This document shows positions 33,976 to 42,974 of a stretch of 64,000 bases of DNA, one piece after another; positions within the stretch are counted from its first letter, which is position 1; each line of letters starts with the position of its first letter. The stretch is taken from positions 1 through 64,000 of the forward strand of contig JACPIQ010000035.1 in assembly GCA_016188005.1 (NCBI GenBank), given 5' to 3'. Below the pieces are notes generated by a model. The model was not told where the DNA came from and did no database searches. It saw only the letters and a list, made by a program, of their open reading frames with translations. Both the position numbers and the translations under genes were made by a program. Origin of the DNA: Candidatus Rokuibacteriota bacterium. Lineage in GTDB: Bacteria > Methylomirabilota > Methylomirabilia > Rokubacteriales > CSP1-6.

Positions 33976-34591
33976 CCATCACGCGCGGCTCGACGGCGCT
34001 GCTCCTGCTGGATCTCCAGCGGGACTTCCTGGATCCGGGCGGCGTCTACGCGCGCCACGGCCTGCCCGTGGAGCGGCTGCGCGGGATCATCCCCGTCGTG
34101 GAGCGGGTGGCGCACGCGAGCCGCGCCGCGCATGTGCCGGTCTTCGCCTCCAGGTTCACCATCTACACCTCGCCCGGAGGCGCGCCGCTGGGGCTCGACC
34201 ACATCGTCAAGGCGCGCCCGTTCCTCCTGCACGAGGGCTTTCGCCTGCGCGATCCGGGGCGCGAGCTCATCCCGGAGCTGCCGCCGCCGGACTACGAGCT
34301 GGACAAGCCCCGCTTCTCCGCCTTCCACGGCACGCCCCTGGAGGTGCTGCTGCGATCGCTGGGCATCGACACGGTCGTGCTGACGGGAATCGTGACCCAC
34401 GGCGGCGTGGAGGCCACGGCGCGCGACGCCATGATCCGCGACTTCTCCGTGGTGATCCTCGAGGACTGCGTGGCGGCCTTCGACGAGGAGCTGCACCTGG
34501 CCTCGCTGCGCGGCCTGGGGATGTACCTCACCGTGATGGACTCTGCCGCGTACCTCCGCGCCCTCACGCCGCTCTCCCCTCACGACTCCTG

Positions 34592-34592
<1 letters not shown>
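33972..34592 (+). CDS. Isochorismatase-fold hydrolase lacking the nucleophilic Cys
   Basis: A 206-residue protein of the isochorismatase/cysteine hydrolase fold, GTG start in a GTGA overlap with the hydantoinase gene. The catalytic Asp14 (LLLDLQRDF) and Lys112 (DKPRFSAF) are present. The nucleophile position in the THxCVExT motif reads GIVTHGGVEATARDAM, with Gly145 instead of Cys. Gly at this place is what I recall for true isochorismatases (PhzD, EntB), which cleave a vinyl ether without a Cys. An N-carbamoyl amidase, the expected partner of a hydantoinase, would need the Cys. Its reaction is therefore open. Confidence 0.88.
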
Positions 34593-35296
<704 letters not shown>

Positions 35297-35313
35297 GGTC
35301 CTTGTCGGGGGAG

Positions 35314-35883
35314 ATGGCGCTGGTCTCGATCCTGTGGAGCTCGTTCGCGATGGTGGCGCTCGGGGAGATGGGCGACAAGACCCAGCTCGTCGCGCTGTCC
35401 CTCGCCGCTCGTTACCGACGCCCGTGGACCGTCATGCTCGGCATCCTGCTCGCCACGCTGGCCAACCACGCCCTGGCCTCCTCGGTCGGGGTGTGGGTGG
35501 CCGCGATGATTCCCGCAACGACGCTGGGATGGATCGTGGGCCTCGGCTTCATCGCCTTCGGGATCTGGGCCCTCTTCCCCGACTCGGCCCAGGAGCCCGG
35601 GGAGCGGGAGGGCTGGGGGCCGCTGATCACGACGACCGTGGTGTTCTTCATCGTCGAGATGGGCGACAAGACTCAGCTCGCCACGGTGGCGCTGGGTGCG
35701 CGCTTCCACTCGGTGCTGGCCGTCACGGCAGGGACCACCGCCGGCATGCTCGGAGCCGATGGCCTCGCGGTCTGGGCCGGCAGCCGGCTTGGCTCGCTCC
35801 TGCCCATGCGGCGCCTGCGATGGGCCGCCGCTGCCCTGTTCATCGCCTTCGGCCTCGCCGCCCTGGCGGGTGTCCTCGTCTGA
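35314..35883 (+). CDS. TMEM165/GDT1 family cation exporter
   Basis: A 189-residue membrane protein with the twofold GDT1 architecture. Each half has three helices and one copy of the signature EMGDKTQL (about residues 18-25 and 114-121), whose acidic residues form the cation site. Bacterial members such as MneA export Mn2+; others move Ca2+. ATG at 35314 follows a GGGGGAG. It lies 17 bases after livF, so it may be co-transcribed, but no functional link is evident. I see no manganese riboswitch (yybP-ykoY) in the short leader. Confidence 0.92.
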   Translation: MALVSILWSSFAMVALGEMGDKTQLVALSLAARYRRPWTVMLGILLATLANHALASSVGVWVAAMIPATTLGWIVGLGFIAFGIWALFPDSAQEPGEREGWGPLITTTVVFFIVEMGDKTQLATVALGARFHSVLAVTAGTTAGMLGADGLAVWAGSRLGSLLPMRRLRWAAAALFIAFGLAALAGVLV

Positions 35884-35978
35884 GCGCTTATCCCCTGGCT
35901 ACCCACATGTCGTGGATAACTTTCGAGACTGCCACCTCATGTGGTGCCCATCCAGCAGGGCAGCGAGAAAGTCACATG

Positions 35979-36007
35979 TTGACAAGGGTTTAAGTATGGT
36001 CTAGAGT
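35979..36007 (+). promoter_or_regulatory. Strong sigma70-like promoter of the DGQHR gene
   Basis: TTGACA (35979-35984), a 17-base spacer and TAGAGT (36002-36007) precede the ATG at 36065 by 57 bases, with GGAGGGG as ribosome site. The region is richer in A+T than its surroundings. Sequences cccacatgtcg, ctcatgtggtg and gtcacatgttgac (the last spanning the -35) repeat an ACATGT-like core and may be operators. Confidence 0.65.
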
Positions 36008-36064
36008 ATCAACGGCCGAAAAACCCCAATCCGACACGCTGGCCCCACAGAGCTGGAGGGGTGG

Positions 36065-37192
36065 ATGATCACGGTTCCCGCGCACCGGGTGAAGCAGTTC
36101 GGGGTGGAGTTCTTCCAGGCGTCCTTCTCCGCCAAGGACATCGACCGCCTCGTGAAGTTCGAGGTCCTCGGCTACGCCGGCGCCGAGGCGCCGAAGCCCT
36201 CGAAGCGCGTGAACCGGGCCCGCGTGAACTGGGAGATGCTCGAGAAGCGGATCGGGGAGAGCGAGAGCGCCTACCAGCGCCCGGTGATCCGCCGCAAGAT
36301 CGACGAGCTGGTCGCCTACTACCGCGACTGCAAGGAAGCGGGCACGCTGCCGGCCATTCCCGGCGCCGTCATCATCACCTCCGAGAAGCGCTTCACGTTC
36401 ACCCCCATGGCCAGCCAGCACGATCTGGGGCTGCTCCAGATCCCCGAGGAGCATGGCGTGCTCCGCGTGCTCGACGGCCAGCACCGGCTCCTGGCGCTGC
36501 ACGCCCTCACCCAGGCGGGGGAGAACCTGGGTATCGAGGTCCCCGCGGTGCTCTTCGACCGGCTGGACGCGCGCCAGATCGTCGAGCTGTTCGTGACGAT
36601 CAACGCCAAGCACACGCGCCTCAACCCGTCCCACATCGTGAGCCTGGCGGGGCGCAAGCTCTACCCCGACCCGAACCAGGCGCTGGCCCACGACGTGATC
36701 CGTTCCCTGAACGAGGATGACACCTCCCCGCTGGCCGGCGAGATCAAGATGCTCGGCACGGGGCGTGGCCGGGTCTCGCAGGCGCCGCTGGCCGAGGAGA
36801 TCGTGGAGTTCCTCGAGACGGTGGAGAAGATCGGCGGCGCGGGCCGCATGAACGAGCTGCGCCAGGGCGCCAAGCGCTTCTTCCTCAACTACGTGAAGGC
36901 CGTGGCGGGCATCTTCCCCGCCGCCTGGGCGGGGCGGAAGTACTCCATCAAGACGGGCGCCGCGCTGCGGGCCTTCATCCGCGTGGCCCCCGACGTGATG
37001 GCGCGGGCCCGCGAGCTCAAGAAGGACGCCTTCGACTTCAACGCCATCCGGGAGGCGGTGAGGCCGTGGGGCGACCGTCTCAAGGACCGGCGCTTCGAGA
37101 CCGAGGGGGAATGGAAGAGCAAGCTGGCCGGCGGCACGCGCGGCACCGTCGAAGCGCTCACCCGCGAGCTGCGCGAGGCGCTCCGGTCCTAG
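36065..37192 (+). CDS. DGQHR domain protein (DndB-related)
   Basis: A 375-residue protein with the DGQHR motif exactly at 137-141 (LRVLDGQHRLLAL) and the downstream VTINAKHTRLNPSH, which together define the DGQHR/DndB superfamily. The N-terminal third (AKDIDRLVKFEVLGYAG) resembles the DndB start. DndB proteins regulate phosphorothioate DNA modification operons; DGQHR proteins also occur singly in mobile or defence islands. No dndA, C, D or E gene is in this window. It has its own strong promoter and sits convergent to greA with a 7-base gap. Function unknown; defence or regulatory roles are inference. Confidence 0.85.
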   Translation: MITVPAHRVKQFGVEFFQASFSAKDIDRLVKFEVLGYAGAEAPKPSKRVNRARVNWEMLEKRIGESESAYQRPVIRRKIDELVAYYRDCKEAGTLPAIPGAVIITSEKRFTFTPMASQHDLGLLQIPEEHGVLRVLDGQHRLLALHALTQAGENLGIEVPAVLFDRLDARQIVELFVTINAKHTRLNPSHIVSLAGRKLYPDPNQALAHDVIRSLNEDDTSPLAGEIKMLGTGRGRVSQAPLAEEIVEFLETVEKIGGAGRMNELRQGAKRFFLNYVKAVAGIFPAAWAGRKYSIKTGAALRAFIRVAPDVMARARELKKDAFDFNAIREAVRPWGDRLKDRRFETEGEWKSKLAGGTRGTVEALTRELREALRS

Positions 37193-37199
37193 CCCGCCC

Positions 37200-37697
37200 C
37201 TAGCCTGCTCCCCCGGGCTCGGGCCAGGGGAAGTTCGCCTCGAGGATCTCGAACTCCTTCCTGCCGCCCGGCAGCTGGGCCACGACGCGGGCCCCGACGC
37301 TCTTACCGATGAGCGTGCGGGCCAGCGGGGCCAGGACCGAGATGCGGCCGCGGATCGGGTCGGCCTCGTCGGAGCCGACGATCTGGTAGCAGACCTCCTT
37401 ACCGTCCCCATCCTCGAGCCGCACCGTCGAGCCGAAGGTGACGCGGTCGCCGGACGTGGGCGGCTCGATCACCTCGGCGGCGCCGAGCTTGCCCTCCAGA
37501 TCGTTGATCCGCGCCTCGACGAAGCTCTGCCGCTCCCGCGCGGCGTGGTACTCGGCGTTCTCCGACAGGTCGCCGTGGGCGCGGGCCTCGGCGATGGCCC
37601 GCGTGATGGCGGGGCGCTCGAGCCGCTTGAGCCGCTCGAGCTCGTCCTTCATCCGCTCGTGGCCCGCCCGGGTCATGGGAGTGCGCTGGACAGCCAT
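37200..37697 (-). CDS. greA: Transcription elongation factor GreA
   Basis: 165 residues. The N-terminal coiled coil carries the acidic tip in [20 protein letters not shown], which reaches the RNA polymerase active site to stimulate cleavage of backtracked RNA. The C-terminal FKBP-like domain has [25 protein letters not shown] and [16 protein letters not shown]. The ATG at 37697 gives [16 protein letters not shown]; the second Met is an alternative. A -10-like TAAGAT ends 8 bases before the ATG, so the mRNA may be leaderless. Confidence 0.96.
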   Translation of the reverse strand: MAVQRTPMTRAGHERMKDELERLKRLERPAITRAIAEARAHGDLSENAEYHAARERQSFVEARINDLEGKLGAAEVIEPPTSGDRVTFGSTVRLEDGDGKEVCYQIVGSDEADPIRGRISVLAPLARTLIGKSVGARVVAQLPGGRKEFEILEANFPWPEPGGAG

Positions 37698-37705
37698 GGC
37701 CCGAT

Positions 37706-37734
37706 ATCTTACGACAGCCTCGCGGGCGGGTCGA
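37706..37734 (-). promoter_or_regulatory. greA promoter, apparently leaderless
   Basis: Read on the minus strand: TCGACC (37734-37729), 17 bases, TAAGAT (37711-37706), then only 8 bases to the ATG. Transcription would start at or next to the start codon. There is no Shine-Dalgarno in those 8 bases. Confidence 0.5.
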
Positions 37735-37762
37735 GCGCTCGCACGCGTGCATCTCGCTGCGG

Positions 37763-37768
37763 TACACT
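37763..37768 (+). promoter_or_regulatory. -10-like TACACT before the RND adaptor gene
   Basis: TACACT ends 8 bases before the ATG at 37777, with no recognisable ribosome site between and no clear -35. It suggests a leaderless transcript, as for greA on the other side. Confidence 0.35.
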
Positions 37769-37776
37769 GACGGCCT

Positions 37777-39099
37777 ATGACTCGACTCGGCGCGCCGCTC
37801 CTGTGCTGCGGGCTTCTCCTCGCCGCGCTCACCGGAGCAGGCCGATCGGGCGCCCAGCCCCCGGTGCGGCCCCAGGGAGCGCCCGGGGCCGCCAAGCCGC
37901 TCCCCGTCACCGTGGCGCGCGCGGAGGCGCGCCCCGTCCAGCGCTCGGTGGAGACCGTCGGCAGCCTGTTGCCGTGGCAGGACGTGGTGGTCAAGACGGA
38001 GCAGCCGGGGACCGTCGCCCGCCTCTTCGCCGACCTCGGGGATGCGGTGGGGCGCGGCAAGGTGCTCGCCGAATACGACGCGCGCGAGTTCCAGTTCGCC
38101 GTCGAGCAGGCCGAGGCCGATCTGCTCTCCGCGCGCCAGTCGTTCGCCCGCGCGCGCACGACGGTCGGGGCCAGTGAGGCGGCGCTCCGGCGGGTCAAGG
38201 ACAATCTCTCCGCCCTCGAGGCCGAGGTGGCGCGCAACCAGTCGCAGCTGGAGTGGGCCAAGTCGGAGCTCGCGCGAAGCCAGGAGCTCTTCGCCAAGCA
38301 GCTCATCGCGGCGCGCGACGTGGACAACGCCCGCAACCAGCACAACGTGGCCGCCGCCCAGCTGGCGCTGGCCGTCAACGCGCGCAGCCAGCATCCGGAC
38401 CAGGTGAGGATCGCCGAAGCCCAGCTCGAGGCCGACCACGCCGGCCTCCGGGTGGCCGAGGCCGAGGTGGCGCGCCGCGAGGCGAGCCTCGGCATCGCGA
38501 AGAAGCGTCTCGGCGACACGACGATCCGCGCGCCCATCGCCGGCGTCATCGCCAAGCGCCACCTCAATGCCGGCGAGTACGTGAAGGAGAACACGGCGGT
38601 CTTCACCGTGGTGGCGCTCGACCCGCTCAAGTACACGGGCACGGTGTCGGAGCGCTTCGCCCCCGACCTGCGCGTGGGCCAGCGGATCGCGCTCTCGGTG
38701 GAGGCCTACCCCGGGAAGACCTTTCCCGGCCAGGTGACGCGGCTGTCGCCCGCCGTGGAAGTGCAGACGCGCAGCCTCGCCCTCGAGGGGCGCGTCGCGA
38801 ACGCCGACGGCCGGCTCCGTCCGGGCTTCTTCGCGAAGGGCGTCGTCCTCACCCGGACGGACGCCGCGGTGGCCTTCGTCCCCGCCGAGGCGGTGGTCTA
38901 CTTCGTCGGCATCAGCAAGGTCTTCGTGGTCGTCGGCAGCAAGGTGGAGGAGCGCCTGGTCAAGACCGGGGCCCGCCAGGGTGCGCTCGTCGAGATCGTG
39001 GAGGGCGTGCGGGTGGGGGACACCGTCGCGACGACCAATCTCGCCCAGCTCTTCAACGGCGCCCCGGTGACGCTCGTGGACGACAGGATCCGCCGGTAG
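37777..39099 (+). CDS. RND efflux periplasmic adaptor (membrane fusion protein)
   Basis: 440 residues with an N-terminal signal peptide containing [11 protein letters not shown] (possible lipobox region). The lipoyl half-motifs [20 protein letters not shown] and [20 protein letters not shown] flank a long alpha-hairpin (about 95-225), rich in Ala, Glu and Gln, as in HlyD/AcrA adaptors. Beta-barrel and membrane-proximal domains follow ([20 protein letters not shown]). It links the inner-membrane pump encoded next to an outer-membrane channel not found in this window. Its TAG shares the G with the GTG start of the pump gene. Confidence 0.93.
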   Translation: MTRLGAPLLCCGLLLAALTGAGRSGAQPPVRPQGAPGAAKPLPVTVARAEARPVQRSVETVGSLLPWQDVVVKTEQPGTVARLFADLGDAVGRGKVLAEYDAREFQFAVEQAEADLLSARQSFARARTTVGASEAALRRVKDNLSALEAEVARNQSQLEWAKSELARSQELFAKQLIAARDVDNARNQHNVAAAQLALAVNARSQHPDQVRIAEAQLEADHAGLRVAEAEVARREASLGIAKKRLGDTTIRAPIAGVIAKRHLNAGEYVKENTAVFTVVALDPLKYTGTVSERFAPDLRVGQRIALSVEAYPGKTFPGQVTRLSPAVEVQTRSLALEGRVANADGRLRPGFFAKGVVLTRTDAAVAFVPAEAVVYFVGISKVFVVVGSKVEERLVKTGARQGALVEIVEGVRVGDTVATTNLAQLFNGAPVTLVDDRIRR

Positions 39100-42000
39100 T
39101 GGGCTTCCTCGAGGTCTTCGTCCGCCGGCCCGTCCTGACGACCATGGTCATCGCCACCATGGTCGTCCTCGGGCTCGCCTCCTTCGCCCAGCTCGGCGTG
39201 GACATCTTTCCCAAGATTGATCTGCCCACCATCACGATCACGACGCGGCTGCCAGGCGCCTCCCCCGAGGAGATCGAGAGCCAGATCACCAAGCCGATCG
39301 AGGAGGTCATCAACACGATCAGCGGGCTCGACGAGCTCCGCTCCTCCACCATCGAGGGACAGTCCCAGGTCTTCGCGACCTTCGTGCTCGAGCGGAGCGT
39401 CCAGGAGGCTGCCAACGACGTCCGCGAGAAGGTGGGCACGATCCTGGGGCGCCTGCCGGCCGGGACCGAGTCGCCCATCGTCGAGAAGGTGGACCCGGAC
39501 TCCGCGCCGGTGCTGGCGCTCGTGGTCTCCGGGCAGCGCTCGGCGCGCGAGATCACCGAGATCGCCGACAAGCGCGTCAAGCGCGCGCTCGAGACGGTGA
39601 AGGACGTGGGCGCCATCACGCTCGTTGGCGACCGCAAGCGGGAGATCCAGATCCGCGTGGATCCGGACAAGCTCACAGCCTTCACCCTGTCGATCCAGCA
39701 GATCAGGGAGGGCCTCCTCCGCCAGAACGTGGAGATCCCGGGCGGCCGGCTGACGGCCGGGACGAGCGAGGAAGGGCTGCGCACGCTCGGGCGCATCGAG
39801 TCCGTGGAGGCCTTCAACGACCTCATCGTCGCCGACTTCAAGGGCAGCCCGGTCCGGGTCCGGGACGTGGCCAGCGTGGTGGACGGCGAGGAGGAGCCGC
39901 GGACCCTGTCGCGGCTGAACGGGGAAAACGCCGTCTCCCTGCTCATCCGGAAGCAGTCGGGGACCAACACGGTGGCGGTGGTCGAGGCCGTCAAGCGGCG
40001 GCTCCAGGAGGTCCAGAAGGGGCTCCCCCAGGACATCAAGTTCGAGGTGGTCCGGGATCTGTCGAAGTTCATCAAGCGCTCCTTCGAGGAGGTCCAGGAC
40101 CACCTCCTGCTGGGCGGGCTCCTCGCGAGCCTCATCGTGGCCGCCTTCATCGGCAGGCTCACGTGGTGGGAGCGCACGGTGCTCGCCGCCATCGTCGCCG
40201 CCGTGGCCACGGCATTCCTCCAGGGCACCCCCGGGCTGCTCATCACGGTGACGGGCCTGGCCATCGTGGCCACCATGATCTTCTTCCTGTCGGTGCGGAA
40301 GCTCCGCCCGGCCTTCGTGGCCGCGGTGGCCATCCCCACCTCGATCATCGCCACCTTCACCGCCATGCGCGTGGCCGGCTTCACGCTCAACAACCTCACG
40401 ATGCTCGGCCTGTCGCTCTCCACCGGCATCGTGATCGACGACGCGATCATCGTGCTCGAGAACATCTTCCGGCACACGGAGGAGGAGCGGCGGCCGCCCT
40501 TCGAGGCGGCCATCACGGGGACCCGGGAGATCTCCCTCGCCGTCACGACCACCACGATCTCCCTCGTGGTGATCTTCCTGCCCGTGGCCTTCATGGGCGG
40601 GCTCGTCGGGAAGTTCTGGAATTCCTTCGGGCTCACCACCACCTTCGCCATCCTGACGTCGCTGGTGGTCGCCTTCACGCTCACGCCCATGCTCGCCGCC
40701 CGCGTGCTGGCGGCGGGCGCGAGCCACGACGGCCACGGGCCCGCGCACGCGCAGCCGCCCGGGGCCGGCCCGGCCTCGAAGGCGGCCGGCTTCTACCGCG
40801 CCATGGAGACGGCCTACGAGACCGCGCTGGGCTGGTGTCTCGGCCACCGCGCCCTCTGCCTGCTCGCCGGCGGGACGATCCTCGTGGGCGGTTACTTCCT
40901 CCTCATTCACTCGAAACTCGATTTCGTCGTGGACGACGACATGAGCGAGTTCGAGGTGGTGGCCGAGGCCCCGTCGGGTTCGTCCATCGCCCGGAGCGCC
41001 GAGGTCAGCCGGGCCATGGAGGCGGAGATCCGGAAGGTGCCCGAGGTCGTCACGCTGTTCACCACCATCGGCGTGCGGGGGCAGCACCAGTCCAACGTCA
41101 CCGACATCTCGATCTACGTGGGGCTCCAGCACCTGTCGGAGCGCCGCCGCTCGCAGATCGACCTCATGCAGGACGTGCGGCGACGCCTGGCCGCCTTCCC
41201 CGGTCTGCGGATCAGCGTCCAGAACATCAGCCTGATCGGCGGCGGCGGCTTCCGCCAGACCCCCTTCAACCTGATCCTCCGCGGGCCCGACCTGGCCGGG
41301 CTCGAGCGGCAGGCGGCGGGGGTGATCGCCGCCCTCAAGACCAGGCCCGGCTTCGTGGACCTCGACACCGCGCAGGCCCTCCGCCAGCCCGAGGTGCAGG
41401 TGACGATCGACCGGCAGAAGGCCTCCGACCTCGGCGTGCGGGTGGACACCGTGGCGGCGACGCTGCGCACGCTGGTCGGCGGTGAGAAGGTGGGCTTCTA
41501 CCGGGAGGCCGGCGAGCAGTACGACATCCGCCTGCGCCTGGCCGAGGACTACCGCAAGGACGCCGCCGGACTGCCGACCCTCATGGTCCCCGGCAGCGCG
41601 GGGTCACTCGTGAAGCTGTCGAACGTCACCACCCTGGGCGCGGGGATGAGCCCGGGGCAGATCGAGCGCTACGCCCAGGAGCGCTCGATCACCATCATCT
41701 CCAACCTGTACGACAAGCCTCTGGCCGACGCCTACAAGGACGCCTACGCCGCCGTGGCCGCCCAGCGGATGCCCTCCGAGTACGGCATCCAGACCTCCGG
41801 GCGCGGCAAGCTCCTGCAGGAATCCATCCAGAATTTCTTCATCGCCTTCGTGCTGTCGCTGGCGTTCATCTACATCGTGCTGGCTGCCCAGTTCGAGTCC
41901 TTCGTGCACCCGCTGACGATCATGGTGTCCATGTTCCTCGCGATCCCCTTCGGGGTCCTGACCCTCATGATCGTCGGCAAGACGCTCAACATCTACTCGA

Positions 42001-42422
42001 TCATGGGGCTGTTTCTCCTGATGGGCGTGGTGAAGAAGAACGCGATCCTGCAGGTGGACTACACCAACGTGCTGCGCGAGCGCGGGCTCCCGCGCGCCGA
42101 GGCGCAGCTGCAGGCCGACCGCGCGCGGCTCCGCCCCATCCTCATGACGACGCTCGCGATCATGGCCGGCATGCTGCCCGTGGCGCTCGGCCGGGGCGAC
42201 GGCGCGGCTTCCCGCGCCTCGCTGGCCACGGTCGTGGTGGGCGGCCAGGCGCTCTGCCTGATCGTGACGCTCCTGATGACCCCGGTGATCTACTCGACCT
42301 TCGACGACCTGCGCGGAAAGCGGGCCTTCTCGTGGGTGCGCTTCCCGCGGTGGAAGGCGTTGCTGGCCGGGCGTCTGGCGTGGGGATCGAGCCGAACTTC
42401 GCCGGGCACGGTCAGGCGGTGA
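39099..42422 (+). CDS. RND efflux pump, HAE1-like, with an extra hydrophobic insertion
   Basis: 1107 residues starting with GTG at 39099. HAE1 features are seen: FVRRPVLTTMVIATMVVLGL, GVDIFPKIDLPTITITTRLP, the proton-relay Asp pair in STGIVIDDAIIVLENI and the Lys in GVVKKNAILQVDY. After the first helix of the second membrane bundle (LLLGGLLASLIVAAF, about 338) there is an insertion of some 50 residues (nt about 40140-40300), including WWERTVLAAIVAAVATAFLQ and LLITVTGLAIVATMIFFL, before the usual AVAIPTSIIATF. AcrB-type pumps lack this. Exports drugs or lipids with the upstream adaptor; substrate unknown. Confidence 0.93.
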   Translation: MGFLEVFVRRPVLTTMVIATMVVLGLASFAQLGVDIFPKIDLPTITITTRLPGASPEEIESQITKPIEEVINTISGLDELRSSTIEGQSQVFATFVLERSVQEAANDVREKVGTILGRLPAGTESPIVEKVDPDSAPVLALVVSGQRSAREITEIADKRVKRALETVKDVGAITLVGDRKREIQIRVDPDKLTAFTLSIQQIREGLLRQNVEIPGGRLTAGTSEEGLRTLGRIESVEAFNDLIVADFKGSPVRVRDVASVVDGEEEPRTLSRLNGENAVSLLIRKQSGTNTVAVVEAVKRRLQEVQKGLPQDIKFEVVRDLSKFIKRSFEEVQDHLLLGGLLASLIVAAFIGRLTWWERTVLAAIVAAVATAFLQGTPGLLITVTGLAIVATMIFFLSVRKLRPAFVAAVAIPTSIIATFTAMRVAGFTLNNLTMLGLSLSTGIVIDDAIIVLENIFRHTEEERRPPFEAAITGTREISLAVTTTTISLVVIFLPVAFMGGLVGKFWNSFGLTTTFAILTSLVVAFTLTPMLAARVLAAGASHDGHGPAHAQPPGAGPASKAAGFYRAMETAYETALGWCLGHRALCLLAGGTILVGGYFLLIHSKLDFVVDDDMSEFEVVAEAPSGSSIARSAEVSRAMEAEIRKVPEVVTLFTTIGVRGQHQSNVTDISIYVGLQHLSERRRSQIDLMQDVRRRLAAFPGLRISVQNISLIGGGGFRQTPFNLILRGPDLAGLERQAAGVIAALKTRPGFVDLDTAQALRQPEVQVTIDRQKASDLGVRVDTVAATLRTLVGGEKVGFYREAGEQYDIRLRLAEDYRKDAAGLPTLMVPGSAGSLVKLSNVTTLGAGMSPGQIERYAQERSITIISNLYDKPLADAYKDAYAAVAAQRMPSEYGIQTSGRGKLLQESIQNFFIAFVLSLAFIYIVLAAQFESFVHPLTIMVSMFLAIPFGVLTLMIVGKTLNIYSIMGLFLLMGVVKKNAILQVDYTNVLRERGLPRAEAQLQADRARLRPILMTTLAIMAGMLPVALGRGDGAASRASLATVVVGGQALCLIVTLLMTPVIYSTFDDLRGKRAFSWVRFPRWKALLAGRLAWGSSRTSPGTVRR

Positions 42423-42963
42423 TCTCGTCGCTCCGCCTGACCTCGGCCAGGAAGCCGCTGAGGCTGCCGAGATGGGTCCGGTGGACCACGTCGTGCGGGA
42501 TCATGACCCCGTCGGGCCCCCGGACCGCCATGGCCGCCGTGGCGTCCGACAGGATCGTGGCCTTGAAGCCCCGATGCGCCGCCTGGCGCGTGGTGGTGTC
42601 GCAGCACATCTGGGTCATGAAGCCCGACACGATGACGTGCTCGACGCCGCGCTGCCGGAGCTCCTGCTCCAGCGGCGTGCCCGTGAAGGCGCCGGGCAAG
42701 TGCTTCTGGATCACGGGCTCCCCCGGCCCGGGCGTCACGGACGGGTGGATCGCCAGTCCGGGGCTGCCGGGCGCGAAGATGGCGGCGCCGGGCTTGCGGC
42801 TCTCGTGGACGATGTGGAAGACAGGGACGCCGCGGCCCCGGGCCCAGCGGAGCAGCTGCGCGATGCGCTGGACCGCCGCGGGCCCGTCGGGCAGCGGGAG
42901 CTTGCCGAGCGGGAAGAAGTATTCCTGCTGCGCGTCGATCACGAGGAGAGCACTCCGCTCCAT
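42412..42963 (-). CDS. Cysteine hydrolase (isochorismatase fold)
   Basis: 183 residues from an ATG at 42963 with TAGGAGGGA. The triad is complete: Asp in LLVIDAQQEYF, Lys in EPVIQKHLPGAF and Cys in SGFMTQMCCDTTTRQA. This is a nicotinamidase-like amidase of unknown substrate. Its last 11 bases overlap the end of the convergent RND pump gene. It contrasts with the hydrolase at 33972, where the Cys is replaced. It starts 12 bases after the ppiD stop, so the two minus-strand genes are likely co-transcribed. Confidence 0.9.
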   Translation of the reverse strand: MERSALLVIDAQQEYFFPLGKLPLPDGPAAVQRIAQLLRWARGRGVPVFHIVHESRKPGAAIFAPGSPGLAIHPSVTPGPGEPVIQKHLPGAFTGTPLEQELRQRGVEHVIVSGFMTQMCCDTTTRQAAHRGFKATILSDATAAMAVRGPDGVMIPHDVVHRTHLGSLSGFLAEVRRSDEITA

Positions 42964-42974
42964 CGAGATCCCTC

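Noticed and set aside
35314-35883. Manganese riboswitch ahead of the GDT1 gene
   Set aside because: Only 17 bases separate it from livF, with no room for a yybP-ykoY structure.
36065-37192. Phosphorothioate (dnd) defence island
   Set aside because: Only the DGQHR gene is present; no dndA, dndC, dndD, dndE or restriction genes are in the window.
38898-41132. 744-codon minus-strand frame opposite the RND pump
   Set aside because: Shadow of the pump gene, very rich in His, Asp and Arg, with no recognisable motif.
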